From assembly GCF_013327855.1 (NCBI RefSeq), contig NZ_JABUMX010000003.1, positions 310,001 through 374,000 on the forward strand: a stretch of 64,000 nt of DNA, in the 5' to 3' direction. This DNA is from Phyllobacterium pellucidum. Its GTDB lineage: Bacteria > Pseudomonadota > Alphaproteobacteria > Rhizobiales > Rhizobiaceae. A model generated the notes under the pieces. That model ran no database searches. It had not been told where the DNA came from and saw only the letters and a program-made list of their open reading frames with translations. Shown here in pieces: positions 14,377 to 27,899 of this stretch (positions are counted from its first letter, which is position 1; every line of letters begins with the position of its first letter). A program made the translations under genes and the position numbers.

Positions 14377-15037
14377 GCCAGAACACGCCGACTGTGTCGA
14401 GGAAGGCGACCGCAGCCCGGTCGAAGAACCCGTACTTGGAAACACCCGAGCGCCGGGGCCGATCCTCAACATCCACCTCGACGACCGGCAGCCCCGCCCG
14501 GCGGGTCAGGGCCGGCAGGAAACGATGCATATTGTCGAAATATGGCAGACCCTGCGCAAGGTCCCGCGGCAGGACCTTGAAACCACAGGCTGTGTCCTTG
14601 CAGTCGTCCTTCAGCAAACGCCGGCGCACGAAATTGGCAAATTTGGAGGTGAGGAGTTTCACAACGCCATCATTGCGCCGTTTGCGAATACCGGCAAAAA
14701 GAGCCGGCTTCGCGTTGGAAATGCGCAGCCAGAGCCGGGCCAGATCCTTCGGGTCGTTTTGGCCGTCACCGTCGAGGGTTGCGACCCACCGACCGGAGGC
14801 TGCGCGAAATCCCGTGACAAGCGCCCGCGACTTCCCGGTACGCCGTTCGTGGCGCAGCACATAGGCGCGGTTACCCGCCGCCAGCGCCTCTTCTGCCGAA
14901 CCGTCCGAGGATCCATCATCAATGACGATGATCTCATAATCCGGTCCGCTCGCCAGCGCCGCGTCGATCTCCTTGATCAGCGCGCCGATGTTTCCGGCTT
15001 CATTGTGCACAGGAATGATAATTGTCAGATCAGTCAT
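14318..15037 (-). CDS. GT2 polyprenyl-phosphate glycosyltransferase (DPM1/ArnC-like)
   Basis: A 239-residue soluble GT-A enzyme: TIIIPVHNEAGNIGALI near the N terminus, the nucleotide-sugar DxD region (EIIVIDDGSSDGS and ATLDGDGQNDPKDL) and the acceptor-side stretch DTACGFKVLPRDLA, as in dolichyl-phosphate mannose synthase-like proteins. It lacks the C-terminal membrane anchors of ArnC/GtrB. It would load a sugar from an NDP-sugar onto a polyprenyl phosphate at the cytoplasmic face. ATG 15037 was chosen because homologues begin just before TIIIPVHNE. ATG 15049 is possible and no SD decides. The 3' end overlaps the GT39 gene. Confidence 0.85.
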   Translation of the reverse strand: MTDLTIIIPVHNEAGNIGALIKEIDAALASGPDYEIIVIDDGSSDGSAEEALAAGNRAYVLRHERRTGKSRALVTGFRAASGRWVATLDGDGQNDPKDLARLWLRISNAKPALFAGIRKRRNDGVVKLLTSKFANFVRRRLLKDDCKDTACGFKVLPRDLAQGLPYFDNMHRFLPALTRRAGLPVVEVDVEDRPRRSGVSKYGFFDRAAVAFLDTVGVFWLIRRYSEPGSVARLNNAGN

Positions 15038-15300
15038 CACGCGAGCCATTGTGGACCGGCGAGCACGTTCAGCGAACCGCGTCGGTGCCATTCACATAGA
15101 GTGTTTCACTTGCGATGAGAAGCGGTTACGTGACTTCTCCTATGCCGGCCCCTCCGACGCCGATGCATCGCCGCAATTCCGCCATGCCTTTTTTGCTACA
15201 AAATGCGCAGCTTTCGACGCGGCTGGTTTATGGTTAATACTTCATTAATCGAAGTCTCCCTAGAGTCGGGAACAAACCATACGCATGTTCCGGTCCGAGA

Positions 15301-16671
15301 ATGATTTTTGAGGCATCAAAGGCAGTATTCCACACACGCAGGCTTGGCCTGACGTGTTCGGCCCTTTTTGCCTTCGCGCTCTGCTGCACCGCGCCTGCCC
15401 GCGGCCAGGAGACCCCGCCAGCTCCGACGTCGCCGGCCGCCGAGTCGCTCGACGCGCGGCGGCTTCAGTCGCTCAAGGAGCTTGAGGATCTCACCAGCCA
15501 GATCTCGCTGTCCTCGGAACGCGTCACGGCCCTCGACAATGAAATTGCCGGGCTGAAGAAGGACCAGACGACAATCACCGCGGCGTTGATTCAGTCAGCG
15601 CAAACCGAGAAGAAGCTGACACAGGACATAGCGGGCTTCACCAACAAGCTGGCCGATCTGCGCGGTCAGGAAGACAGCGTGCGCACCTCATTGAGACAGC
15701 GGCGTGGCGCGCTGGCGGAAGTGCTTGCAGCACTCCAGCGCATGGGCCTCAGCCCCCCGCCAGCCCTGCTCGTTCGTCCCGATGATGCCCTCGCCTCGGT
15801 TCGAAGCGCCGTCCTGCTTGGCGCTGTTGTCCCGGAAATGCGCCAGCAGACCGAAGTCCTTATCGCCGACCTGAAAGAACTCGACCGGGTGAAAAACTCG
15901 ATTGCGGAAGAGCAGACGCGCCTGACAGCTGCTCTTTCAAGCCAGGCCGAGGAAAAGAAGCGGCTCGACCTTCTGCTGGCGGAAAAGCAGAAGTTGCAGA
16001 CGACGTCCGAAGAAACACGCATGGCCGAACAGGCAAGGTCGGAGGAACTGGCGAAGCGCGCGACATCCCTGCGCGATCTCATTGCCTCGCTTGAAAAGGA
16101 CATGCAGGAGGTCCAGAAAGCCGCCAGCGCCGCCAGCGCCCAGGAACAGCAGAAGCTCCAGGCAAGCCAGCAGCGCGCCGACGATTTTGCCGCCAACCAG
16201 AACCGCCTTTCGGCCCAGGTCAACTTTGCGTCTTTAAAAAGCCATCTGGCCCTGCCAGCAGCGGGGAAACTTGTTAAGCATTTTGGCGATGACGATGGCC
16301 TTGGTGGCGTCCTGCAAGGTGACACGCTCGAGACCCTCCCGGGGGCGACCATAACGGCGCCGATGGACGCTGTCGTCCTTTATGCCGGCGCATTTCGTTC
16401 CTATGGTCAGCTCTTGATACTTGATGCCGGGAATGGATATCATGTCGTCTTGGCGGGCATGAAAAAAATCAATGTCTCCCAAAATCAGTTTGTTCTGGCG
16501 GGAGAACCGGTCGGTGTGATGAACGAGCAACTAGTTGCCAGTACGGCACCCGTTCCGATGGGAAATGGAGCTCCAATGCTTTACATTGAGTTCCGAAAGG
16601 ATACAAAACCTATTAATCCCGCCCCCTGGTGGGCGGATCGGCTTGCTGGAAGGACCGCAAATGATACGTAG
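15301..16671 (+). CDS. EnvC-like murein hydrolase activator (degenerate LytM/M23)
   Basis: A 456-residue exported protein with a signal peptide (residues 1 to about 36, ending near APARGQ), long coiled coils (about 50-310) and a C-terminal LytM domain (about 325-450). The LytM domain keeps the fold (APMDAVVLYAGAFRSYGQLL) but has lost the zinc ligands: the usual HxH near HLHFE reads MLYIEFR. This marks EnvC-type activators of amidases, not active endopeptidases. Its role would be septal peptidoglycan splitting during division. Its last 11 nt overlap ctpA, and the order envC-ctpA-deacetylase-rppH is conserved in rhizobia. Confidence 0.85.
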   Translation: MIFEASKAVFHTRRLGLTCSALFAFALCCTAPARGQETPPAPTSPAAESLDARRLQSLKELEDLTSQISLSSERVTALDNEIAGLKKDQTTITAALIQSAQTEKKLTQDIAGFTNKLADLRGQEDSVRTSLRQRRGALAEVLAALQRMGLSPPPALLVRPDDALASVRSAVLLGAVVPEMRQQTEVLIADLKELDRVKNSIAEEQTRLTAALSSQAEEKKRLDLLLAEKQKLQTTSEETRMAEQARSEELAKRATSLRDLIASLEKDMQEVQKAASAASAQEQQKLQASQQRADDFAANQNRLSAQVNFASLKSHLALPAAGKLVKHFGDDDGLGGVLQGDTLETLPGATITAPMDAVVLYAGAFRSYGQLLILDAGNGYHVVLAGMKKINVSQNQFVLAGEPVGVMNEQLVASTAPVPMGNGAPMLYIEFRKDTKPINPAPWWADRLAGRTANDT

Positions 16672-17986
16672 GCTAACGCTTCTCATGGCTGGCGCACTGA
16701 TGGGCGCAACAGCGATGGTCGTTGTGCAGGGTGCTCTGCCCACAACCGCTGCAGAAGCTGCGGGCACCGACACCTACAAACAGCTTTCAATTTTTGGTGA
16801 TATCTTCGAGCGTGTGCGCGCCCAATATGTCACTCCGCCGGATGACAAGAAGCTCGTCGAAAGCGCCATCAACGGCATGCTGACCTCGCTTGATCCGCAT
16901 TCATCCTACATGAATGCCGAGCAGGCGCAGGATATGCGCGTTCAGACCAAGGGCGAATTCGGCGGCCTCGGCATCGAGGTCACCATGGAGAACGAACTCG
17001 TCAAGGTTATCGCCCCCATCGAGGACACCCCGGCCGCCAAGGCTGGCGTTCTTGCCGGCGATTATATCTCGCAGATTGATGGTACTGATGTTCGCGGCCT
17101 GACGCTGACCGACGCGGTCGACAAGATGCGCGGCGAAGTGAATACGCCTATCGAACTGACCCTCATCCGCCAGGGCGCCGACAAGCCGATCAAGCTCACG
17201 ATCGTCCGCGACGTGGTCAAGGTGAAGGCGGTCAAGTACCGCGTTGAGAACGATGTCGGCTATGTCCGCGTCATCTCGTTCACCGAGCAGACCTTTGATG
17301 ACTTGCAGAAGGCGATCAAGGACATCCAGAGCAAGGTTCCGAACGACAAGCTGAAGGGCTTCGTCCTCGACCTGCGCCTCAACCCAGGCGGCCTGCTTGA
17401 TCAGGCTGTCGCGGTCTCCGATGCCTTCCTCGACAAGGGCGAGGTGGTCTCGACCCGTGGCCGCGATCCACAGGATATCACCCGGTTCGATGCCCGCCCG
17501 GGCGATCTCACCAACGGCAAGCCGCTGATCGTTCTCATCAACGGCGGTTCGGCAAGCGCGTCCGAGATCGTCGCCGGTGCGTTGCAGGATCACCGTCGCG
17601 GGACCGTGCTCGGCACCCGCTCGTTCGGCAAGGGTTCGGTCCAGACCATCATCCCGCTCGGGGAAAATGGCGCGCTACGCTTGACGACGGCGCTGTATTA
17701 CACGCCGGCCGGCAAGTCGATCCAGGGCAAGGGAATCGTTCCCGATATCGCCGTCGAGCAGCCGCTGCCCGACGAGCTCAAGGGCCAGGATATCACCCGC
17801 GGTGAATCCGATCTCAAGGGCCATATCAAGGGCGTGCAAGAAGATGCCGAAGGTTCGGGCTCCATCGCCTATGTGCCGCCGGATCCGAAGGACGACCTGC
17901 AGCTGATCCAGGCGCTGAAGCTCCTGCGCGGCGAACAGGCCAATGCGGCCTTCCCGGCCGACCCCAAGAAGGGCGTGCCAAACTAA
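16661..17986 (+). CDS. ctpA: C-terminal processing peptidase CtpA (S41)
   Basis: A 441-residue periplasmic serine protease. A signal peptide (MIRRLTLLMAGALMGATAMV) is followed by an N-terminal helical domain, a PDZ domain (about residues 95-180, starting FGGLGIEVT) and the S41 catalytic core with NGGSASASEIV (catalytic Ser near residue 299) and SFGKGSVQ (Lys324). It trims C termini of envelope proteins. The start at 16661 is preceded by GGAAGGACC and overlaps the envC stop, indicating coupling. A longer frame from 16535 reads through the envC gene and was rejected. Confidence 0.93.
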   Translation: MIRRLTLLMAGALMGATAMVVVQGALPTTAAEAAGTDTYKQLSIFGDIFERVRAQYVTPPDDKKLVESAINGMLTSLDPHSSYMNAEQAQDMRVQTKGEFGGLGIEVTMENELVKVIAPIEDTPAAKAGVLAGDYISQIDGTDVRGLTLTDAVDKMRGEVNTPIELTLIRQGADKPIKLTIVRDVVKVKAVKYRVENDVGYVRVISFTEQTFDDLQKAIKDIQSKVPNDKLKGFVLDLRLNPGGLLDQAVAVSDAFLDKGEVVSTRGRDPQDITRFDARPGDLTNGKPLIVLINGGSASASEIVAGALQDHRRGTVLGTRSFGKGSVQTIIPLGENGALRLTTALYYTPAGKSIQGKGIVPDIAVEQPLPDELKGQDITRGESDLKGHIKGVQEDAEGSGSIAYVPPDPKDDLQLIQALKLLRGEQANAAFPADPKKGVPN

Positions 17987-18085
17987 TATGACGACATGTG
18001 GGGCCAGGCGATCAGCAAGCAGTCTGGCTCCATATTCGCAACGTGAAAATTTCCTCTCTTTCCTCCATCTCTCCGGCCCTCACGC

Positions 18086-19228
18086 GTGAACGTCGACCTC
18101 AACCGGCCGCTGGGAAGAAACAGCAAACGGCCAAGACAATCCGGCAATCTAACACCAGGACGCTGGCTACCGCCTCTCTTGGTAGCCACCTGTATCGTCG
18201 GACTGTCTTCCCTGATTTCGTTCACCAGCCATCAGGGCTTCCGCAATCCCGCGCCGGAACCCGAGAAGCCGCAGGTCGCTGAGGCACCTCCGCCGCCCGC
18301 CCCGCCAAGTGCTGCTCCGGCGCCGCCGCAGACTGCGAACAATCTTCCCGGCAAGGTCATCTCCCCCGAAGGAGGGCCGAAGGTGATCGTGGTCGGCGAT
18401 CCGAACAAGCGCACGCAGGATCCGCGCACGGCACACATTCCCGAACAGGACTTGATCGAGCAGTCACCGCAAGGCCCTCTCCCGACCGTTGCACCTGACG
18501 GCAGGCGTCCGCTCGACGTCTATGCCCGGCCCTGGTCTGGTGCACGCGGCGCGCGTGTCGCAATCGTGATCGGCGGGCTCGGGCTTTCGCAGACCGGTTC
18601 GCAGAATGCCATTCGCGCATTGCCCGGTGAGGTGACTCTGGCCTTCTCGCCAGAGGGCAACAGCCTCGGCCGGTGGATGCAGGCGGCCCGCCAGGATGGC
18701 CATGAGATCCTGATGCAGATCCCGCTCGAACCCTTCGACTATCCGCGCGTCAACCCCGGCCGCAACACGTTGACGGTGGATGCGCCAGCACCAGTGACGC
18801 TTGAAAACCTTCACAAGACGATGGGCCGTATTACCAATTATACCGGCGTTATGAACTATATGGGCGCTCGCTTCACCGCCGACGCCAACGCCATGACGCC
18901 CGTCATCCAGGATGTGGCACGGCGGGGCCTGCTTTACCTCGACGATGGCACATCGGCGCGCAGCACGGCTGACGCAATCGCTGGGCAGCAGGGCGCGCCC
19001 TTCGCGGTATCCGATGTCCTTATCGATGCGTCGCAGGATCGTGGGAACATCTTGAAAAAGCTCGATGAACTCGAGCGCATTGCCCGTGCCAAGGGCAGCG
19101 CCATTGGCACCGGTTCTGCCTTTGACGTCACGGTCGAGGCGGTAACGTCATGGGTTAATGAAGCGAAGGCGCGTGGCATCGAGATCGTTCCCATCTCGGC
19201 CCTTGTCCGCGATCCCCAAAACGGCTAG
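18086..19228 (+). CDS. Divergent polysaccharide deacetylase family protein
   Basis: A 380-residue protein beginning with GTG. An N-terminal cytoplasmic stretch and one membrane anchor ([19 protein letters not shown]) are followed by a Pro/Ala-rich linker (about residues 55-90) and a YibQ-type divergent deacetylase domain, from [14 protein letters not shown] through [25 protein letters not shown] and LYLDDGTS to the end. Family members occur next to envC and ctpA. The activity is not established. The metal-binding residues of classical polysaccharide deacetylases are only partly kept. It lies 99 nt after ctpA in a likely operon. Confidence 0.85.
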   Translation: MNVDLNRPLGRNSKRPRQSGNLTPGRWLPPLLVATCIVGLSSLISFTSHQGFRNPAPEPEKPQVAEAPPPPAPPSAAPAPPQTANNLPGKVISPEGGPKVIVVGDPNKRTQDPRTAHIPEQDLIEQSPQGPLPTVAPDGRRPLDVYARPWSGARGARVAIVIGGLGLSQTGSQNAIRALPGEVTLAFSPEGNSLGRWMQAARQDGHEILMQIPLEPFDYPRVNPGRNTLTVDAPAPVTLENLHKTMGRITNYTGVMNYMGARFTADANAMTPVIQDVARRGLLYLDDGTSARSTADAIAGQQGAPFAVSDVLIDASQDRGNILKKLDELERIARAKGSAIGTGSAFDVTVEAVTSWVNEAKARGIEIVPISALVRDPQNG

Positions 19229-19260
19229 CAGGGCGGCAGCAAGCATTTGGAGATTTCGCC

Positions 19261-19779
19261 ATGAGCAAGAAGCCGGTCGATCCACAATCCCTGCCTTACC
19301 GGCCCTGTGTCGGCATCATGGTTCTCAACAAGGAGGGCCTCGTCTGGGCTGGCCATCGCATCATGATACCGGGCGATGAAATGGATGGTGCAACGCAACT
19401 CTGGCAGATGCCGCAAGGCGGCATCGACAAGGGCGAGGAGCCGGAACCCGCTGCCCTGCGCGAACTCTACGAAGAAACCGGCATGAAGAGCGTTTCATTG
19501 CTGGCGGAAGCGCCGCACTGGATCAATTACGAACTGCCGCCACATCTCGTCGGCATCGCGCTCAAGGGCAAATACCGCGGGCAGACGCAGAAGTGGTTCG
19601 CCTACCGCTTTGAAGGTGACCCAAGCGAAATCGCCATCAACCCGCCTCCGGGTGGCCATACCGCCGAATTCGATGAATGGGCCTGGAAACCCATGACGCA
19701 ATTGCCCGATCTCATCGTGCCATTCAAGCGCAAGGTCTATGAAGAGGTCGTTGCAGCATTCCGGCATCTGGCCAGTTAG
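19261..19779 (+). CDS. rppH: RNA pyrophosphohydrolase RppH
   Basis: A 172-residue Nudix hydrolase that removes pyrophosphate from the 5' end of mRNAs and so starts RNase E-dependent decay. The Nudix box [20 protein letters not shown] plus TG is complete, preceded by LWQMPQ and followed by a C-terminal FDEWAWKP segment, all typical of RppH. Length is normal. It is the last gene of the envC-ctpA-deacetylase unit and ends in a bidirectional terminator facing atpC. Confidence 0.95.
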   Translation: MSKKPVDPQSLPYRPCVGIMVLNKEGLVWAGHRIMIPGDEMDGATQLWQMPQGGIDKGEEPEPAALRELYEETGMKSVSLLAEAPHWINYELPPHLVGIALKGKYRGQTQKWFAYRFEGDPSEIAINPPPGGHTAEFDEWAWKPMTQLPDLIVPFKRKVYEEVVAAFRHLAS

Positions 19780-19792
19780 TAACTTTAATGAA

Positions 19793-19817
19793 AAAAGCGG
19801 GCACTTGGCCCGCTTTT
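19793..19817. terminator. Bidirectional intrinsic terminator between rppH and atpC
   Basis: AAAAGCGGGC - ACTTG - GCCCGCTTTT. The stem is flanked by A and T runs on both sides, so it can end rppH transcription on the plus strand and atpHAGDC on the minus strand. Confidence 0.9.
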
Positions 19818-19845
19818 AAACTTCCAAATCGAAGGGGATACCGCC

Positions 19846-20253
19846 TCAGGCGGCTTTGATGGCTTCCTCGAGCGTCGTCAGCTGGCCCAGAAGATCTTCC
19901 AGGCGGGCGCGTTCTTCGCGCGTCGTCGCATCCTCGAAATCTTCCTTCGCGTCCTTGATCCGGCGCTGCAATTCATCGGCCTTTATATCGGTGACGTGCA
20001 CTGCCGATTCCGCGAGGAGGGTGCAACCATCGGGCGTCACATCAACGAAACCGCCGAAGACGACATAGCTGTCCGGCTTGCCGTCCGCCATCTTTACGGT
20101 GACAACGCCAGGCTTCACGGTTGCCATCAGCGGCGCATGGTGCGCCATCACGGTCATGTAGCCTTCCGTGCCCGGAACCACGACTTCAATGACCTGTTCC
20201 GAAAGAAGCAGGCGCTCTGGCGATACGAGTTCGAACTGGAAGGCTTCTGCCAT
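19846..20253 (-). CDS. atpC: ATP synthase epsilon subunit
   Basis: A 135-residue subunit: an N-terminal beta sandwich (FELVSPERLLLSEQVIEVVV, PGTEGYMTVMAHHAPL) and a C-terminal two-helix hairpin. It belongs to the F1 central stalk, couples rotation and inhibits ATP hydrolysis. The start at 20253 (MAEAFQFEL) was chosen over a GTG at 20262 by comparison with the family. Last gene of atpHAGDC. Confidence 0.95.
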   Translation of the reverse strand: MAEAFQFELVSPERLLLSEQVIEVVVPGTEGYMTVMAHHAPLMATVKPGVVTVKMADGKPDSYVVFGGFVDVTPDGCTLLAESAVHVTDIKADELQRRIKDAKEDFEDATTREERARLEDLLGQLTTLEEAIKAA

Positions 20254-20326
20254 GATATTCACTCAATTCCCGTGGTCTTGATCGAGATGGACAAGGGCGG
20301 GCCGGAGCCCGCCATCAGTCTCTGGA

Positions 20327-21928
<1,602 letters not shown>

Positions 21929-21940
21929 TTACCTTCGCGA

Positions 21941-22819
21941 TTAGAGCGCTTCCGCGCCCGAAATGATTTCGATCAGTTCCTTGGTGATCTGGGCCTGACG
22001 CTGGCGGTTGTACGACATCGTCAGCTTGTTGATCATGTCGCCGGCATTGCGGGTTGCATTGTCCATGGCGGACATGCGCGCACCCTGCTCCGACGCCGCG
22101 TTTTCAAGGAGAGCGCGGAAAACCTGGACGGAAATATTGCGCGGAATGAGGTCACCCAGAATGGATGCCGGATCCGGCTCATATTCGTAGACTGCGTCGC
22201 CGGCGCTTTCCGGTTCCACTTCGCTTATGGAATTTGCCGGTATGAGCTGCTGGGCGGTCGGGATCTGCGCGATCACCGACTTGAATTCCGAGTAGAACAG
22301 CGTTGCCACATCGAAGCCGCCCTCGTTGTAGAGCGCGATGATCTTGTGGCCGATTGCATCGGCATTGGCAAAGCCGACCTGCTTCACTTCGCGAAGATCG
22401 ACGTGGTCGATGATATGGCGACCGAGATCACGGCGCAGAATGTCAGCGCCCTTCTTGCCGACCGTCAGGATCTTGACGGTCTTTCCGTCGGCGATCAGCC
22501 GGCGGGCATGATCGCGCGCCAGACGCACGATCTGAGCATTGAAGCCGCCACAAAGGCCGCGTTCGGAAGTGCACACGACGAGCAGATGCACATCGTCCTT
22601 GCCGGTTCCGCTCATCAGCACCGGCGCATCGGCACCGTCGACGTTGGAGGCGATGTTCGCCAGCACCGCAGCCATGCGCTGCGAGTACGGGCGAGCCGCC
22701 AACGCAGCGTCCTGCGCACGACGCAGCTTCGCCGCGGCGACCATCTGCATCGCCTTGGTGATCTTCTGCGTCGCCTTGACCGAGGCGATCCGGTTTCTCA
22801 GATCCTTTAACGAAGGCAT
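21941..22819 (-). CDS. atpG: ATP synthase gamma subunit
   Basis: A 292-residue central rotor shaft of F1. The N-terminal coiled coil ([20 protein letters not shown]) and C-terminal helix ([20 protein letters not shown]) are complete, with a normal alphaproteobacterial insertion near residue 200. Third gene of the operon, 22 nt after atpA. Confidence 0.97.
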   Translation of the reverse strand: MPSLKDLRNRIASVKATQKITKAMQMVAAAKLRRAQDAALAARPYSQRMAAVLANIASNVDGADAPVLMSGTGKDDVHLLVVCTSERGLCGGFNAQIVRLARDHARRLIADGKTVKILTVGKKGADILRRDLGRHIIDHVDLREVKQVGFANADAIGHKIIALYNEGGFDVATLFYSEFKSVIAQIPTAQQLIPANSISEVEPESAGDAVYEYEPDPASILGDLIPRNISVQVFRALLENAASEQGARMSAMDNATRNAGDMINKLTMSYNRQRQAQITKELIEIISGAEAL

Positions 22820-22841
22820 CCGTTCATCCCGTCAATGAAGT

Positions 22842-24931
<2,090 letters not shown>

Positions 24932-25177
24932 GAACGACAAGCTCTCTGGTTTGAAGCCAAAAATCAGGAAACCGGAAGGAAGTTTTCGGTCAAATCTTTG
25001 GCATTATTGATTTTTTTACCGCCTTGGGTGAAGCCCTGAAGCTGCCTTAGACGTGATTTGAATGCCGTCTAGCATAGGAAGACAGGACTCGCAACACGCG
25101 AATCCGCTAAATGAGGAGGCAGAATCGCCGCAGCTTCGGATAATTATGAGTAAGCAATTCCACTAATGCTCGGCGGC

Positions 25178-25567
25178 TCAGGCGACAAAGCCGAAGGCAA
25201 ATAGAAGCGGACCCGCCGCAAGCAGCAGTTCGATGACGACCCAGGCCCAGTTGTACGGCTTGTTGCCGCCGTCGGACATCATCGAAATCAGCCGGCCGAA
25301 GACCGTGAAGCCCCAGGAAACGCCGAGCGCGATCCAGAGAAAAGGTTGTGCAAATACAAGGGCGCTAAGTCCAAGTCCGAGGTAGAAGCCGGCGAATGTC
25401 GCACGGATTTCGGAAAGCGCCTCGGGGCGCTCCGGCTTCGTCTGCAAGCGCATTATCCTCATGGCAGCGCGCGGCGCAAAGAACAGCACCAGCCCGAAGA
25501 CGACGGTGATGGCCGCCGACAGCCATGCCATCCATTCGCCCTGACTTGCCGGCCAATAGAGTTCCAT
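25178..25567 (-). CDS. Small four-helix membrane protein (DUF4345-like)
   Basis: A 129-residue protein with four predicted membrane helices, beginning MELYWPASQGEWMAWLSAAI, with a conserved-looking RIMRLQTKPERPEALSEIRA loop. It resembles DUF4345-type proteins found between priA and the atp operon in rhizobia, some annotated as phage-infection related. I cannot confirm a function. It lies 44 nt downstream of priA on the same strand and could share its transcript. Confidence 0.7.
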   Translation of the reverse strand: MELYWPASQGEWMAWLSAAITVVFGLVLFFAPRAAMRIMRLQTKPERPEALSEIRATFAGFYLGLGLSALVFAQPFLWIALGVSWGFTVFGRLISMMSDGGNKPYNWAWVVIELLLAAGPLLFAFGFVA

Positions 25568-25611
25568 GATCCCCTGCCCCTTCCGCCGAAGCGTTAACCG
25601 CGATGCAGATC

Positions 25612-27795
25612 TTATAGAAAGCTTTGCGGATCGATATCAACCTGCACCCGCGTCGATCCCCGTTCTTTTGGCCCATCCGCCAGCATGACGCGGATGAAGC
25701 CCTGAATATCCGACTTGCGTGTGCCGTGGACGAGGAGACGGAAACGATGCCGCCCGCGCACAAGGGCAAGTGGCGCCTCCGCCGGTCCGAGGACGCTGAT
25801 CTGATCCGATGCCGGTGCTGCCCTGCGCAAGGCGCGCGCATGCGTCTCCGCTTCCTGGCGCGTCGCTGCCGAAATGATGAGCGACCCGAGCCGGCCGAAG
25901 GGTGGCAGGCTTGAGCGTTCGCGCTCTTCGATTTCCCGCTCGTAAAAGGCTTTTGCATCGCCCGAAACGATGGCGCGCATCACCGGATGATCCGGCTGGT
26001 AGGTCTGCAAAAGGCCGAGGCTCTTCTTGCCCGTGCGTCCCGCGCGGCCTGTCACCTGGCTCAACAGCTGGAACGTGCGCTCGGCGGCGCGGGGGTCGCC
26101 ATTGGCAAGTCCGAGATCGGCGTCGACGACGCCGACCAGCGTCATGTTCGGGAAATTGTGCCCCTTGGCAACGAGCTGCGTGCCGATGACGATGTCGGCC
26201 TCACCCTTGGCGATCGCGTCGAGCTCAAGCCGCAGGCGCTTGACCCCCATGAGATCGGATGAGAGCACGATGATGCGGGCATCCGGAAAGGTCTTTTCCA
26301 CTTCCTCGGCGATCCGCTCGACGCCCGGCCCGCAGGCAACGAGGTGATCGAGCGTTCCGCAGGAGGGACAAGCTTCCGGGCGCGCCTCATGGTGTCCGCA
26401 TTGGTGGCAGACGAGTTGGCCGCGAAAGCGGTGCTCGACCAGCCAGCTCGAACAATCCGGGCACTGGAAGCGGTGGCCGCACACCCGGCAGAGCGTCAAC
26501 GGTGCATAGCCTCGCCGGTTGAGGAAGAGCAGCGACTGTTCCTTGCGCTGCAATGTCTGATTGACCGCTTCGACGAGCGCGGGCGAGAGAAACCCGCCCG
26601 GTCGTGGCGGCGACCTGCGCATGTCGATGGACTTCAGATCCGGCATTGCTGCCTCGGCATAGCGCCCGGAAAGGCGGATGCGGTTGTACCGGCCCTGATT
26701 GGCGTTGACCTGGCTTTCGATCGACGGCGTGGCCGATGCAAGTACGACCGGGAAGCCGCCGATATGGCCGCGCACCACTGCCATGTCGCGGGCATTGTAG
26801 CAGACGCGATCTTCCTGCTTGTAGGCGGGATCGTGCTCCTCGTCGACGACGATCAGCCCCAGTTCCTGGAATGGCAGGAACAACGCTGACCGCGCGCCGG
26901 CAACGACACGCACCTGGCCCTCCATGACCTGTCGCCAGACCCGCTCGCGCATGCGCGGCGCAAGATCGGAATGCCACTCGGCCGGCTTGGTGCCGAAGCG
27001 ATCATGGAAGCGATCGAGAAACTGCTGCGTCAGCGCAATTTCCGGAAGCAGGATCAGGACCTGCTTGCCTTGCTCGATGGCTTTGGCCACCGCCTCGAAA
27101 TAGACTTCGGTCTTGCCGGAGCCGGTCACACCGTCAAGCAGCGACACCGAGAAACTTGCGGACGCCACGGCTTCAACGAGTTGATCCGCCGCCTCGCTTT
27201 GATCGCCCGAAAGCGACGCCTTGGCATAGTCGACATCGGGAGCGGCAACGACGGGGCGCGCCGGGATCATGACCTGTTCGAATACGCCTTGCGCCACCAG
27301 ACCGTCGATTACGGTTGCCGAGACGCCTGCCGCGTGGGCAAGCCCCGTGCGCGTCCATGCCATGCCGCCTTCAGCAAGCTCGAGCACGCGGGCCCGGGCC
27401 CCGGTCATGCGGTCAGGTTCACGGCCGGCAAAGCGCAAGCCCGGCACAGGCGGCTCGGGATCGAAAGCCGCGGGCACGCGCAGCACCATGCGCGCCACCA
27501 TGCCGGGTGGGGACAGTGTATAATCGGCGGCCCAGCGCATGAAGCGCAGCATGCCGTCGTCCACGGGCGGACAATCGAAAAGCTCGGATATGGGCCGCAG
27601 TTTCTTCGCATCGATGCTGTCAGTCGTGCCGTCCGTGACGATGCCTGCAACTTCGCGCGGACCGAGCGGCACCCGGACGATTGACCCGGCCCTGACGTCC
27701 ATTCCGTCGGGGACGGCATAGCTGTAGGGCCGCTCTGCCGGCATCGGCACAAGCACGGGAACGGTTTTTTGCGGGATGAACGAATCCTGACTCAT
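25612..27795 (-). CDS. priA: Primosomal protein N' (PriA helicase)
   Basis: A 727-residue replication-restart helicase. The N-terminal 3'-DNA-binding domain is followed by the Walker A GVTGSGKTEVYF (about residue 222), a DEEH box (VVDEEHDPAYKQED, about residue 319) and a zinc-binding insertion with four Cys pairs (CRVC, CPDC, CHQC, CPSC; about residues 435-482). The C-terminal helicase lobe (GTQLVAKGHNFPNMTLVGVV) follows. All motifs are intact and length is normal. It is divergent from tal, with a 104-nt intergenic region. Confidence 0.96.
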   Translation of the reverse strand: MSQDSFIPQKTVPVLVPMPAERPYSYAVPDGMDVRAGSIVRVPLGPREVAGIVTDGTTDSIDAKKLRPISELFDCPPVDDGMLRFMRWAADYTLSPPGMVARMVLRVPAAFDPEPPVPGLRFAGREPDRMTGARARVLELAEGGMAWTRTGLAHAAGVSATVIDGLVAQGVFEQVMIPARPVVAAPDVDYAKASLSGDQSEAADQLVEAVASASFSVSLLDGVTGSGKTEVYFEAVAKAIEQGKQVLILLPEIALTQQFLDRFHDRFGTKPAEWHSDLAPRMRERVWRQVMEGQVRVVAGARSALFLPFQELGLIVVDEEHDPAYKQEDRVCYNARDMAVVRGHIGGFPVVLASATPSIESQVNANQGRYNRIRLSGRYAEAAMPDLKSIDMRRSPPRPGGFLSPALVEAVNQTLQRKEQSLLFLNRRGYAPLTLCRVCGHRFQCPDCSSWLVEHRFRGQLVCHQCGHHEARPEACPSCGTLDHLVACGPGVERIAEEVEKTFPDARIIVLSSDLMGVKRLRLELDAIAKGEADIVIGTQLVAKGHNFPNMTLVGVVDADLGLANGDPRAAERTFQLLSQVTGRAGRTGKKSLGLLQTYQPDHPVMRAIVSGDAKAFYEREIEERERSSLPPFGRLGSLIISAATRQEAETHARALRRAAPASDQISVLGPAEAPLALVRGRHRFRLLVHGTRKSDIQGFIRVMLADGPKERGSTRVQVDIDPQSFL

Positions 27796-27899
27796 ATATA
27801 CGTGACCTTGGCGCGCCTTTCGGATAAAGAAAAGTCACTTTCCGGGAGATAGAATTGATCTCTCATTTAGACACCCGCATATCAGGAAGGAATGTTCCC

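Noticed and set aside
15269-15293. GGAAC boxes before envC, at 55633, at 12845 and at 62514
   Set aside because: None has CGTT or TGTT at 15-17 nt, so they were not called EcfG promoters.
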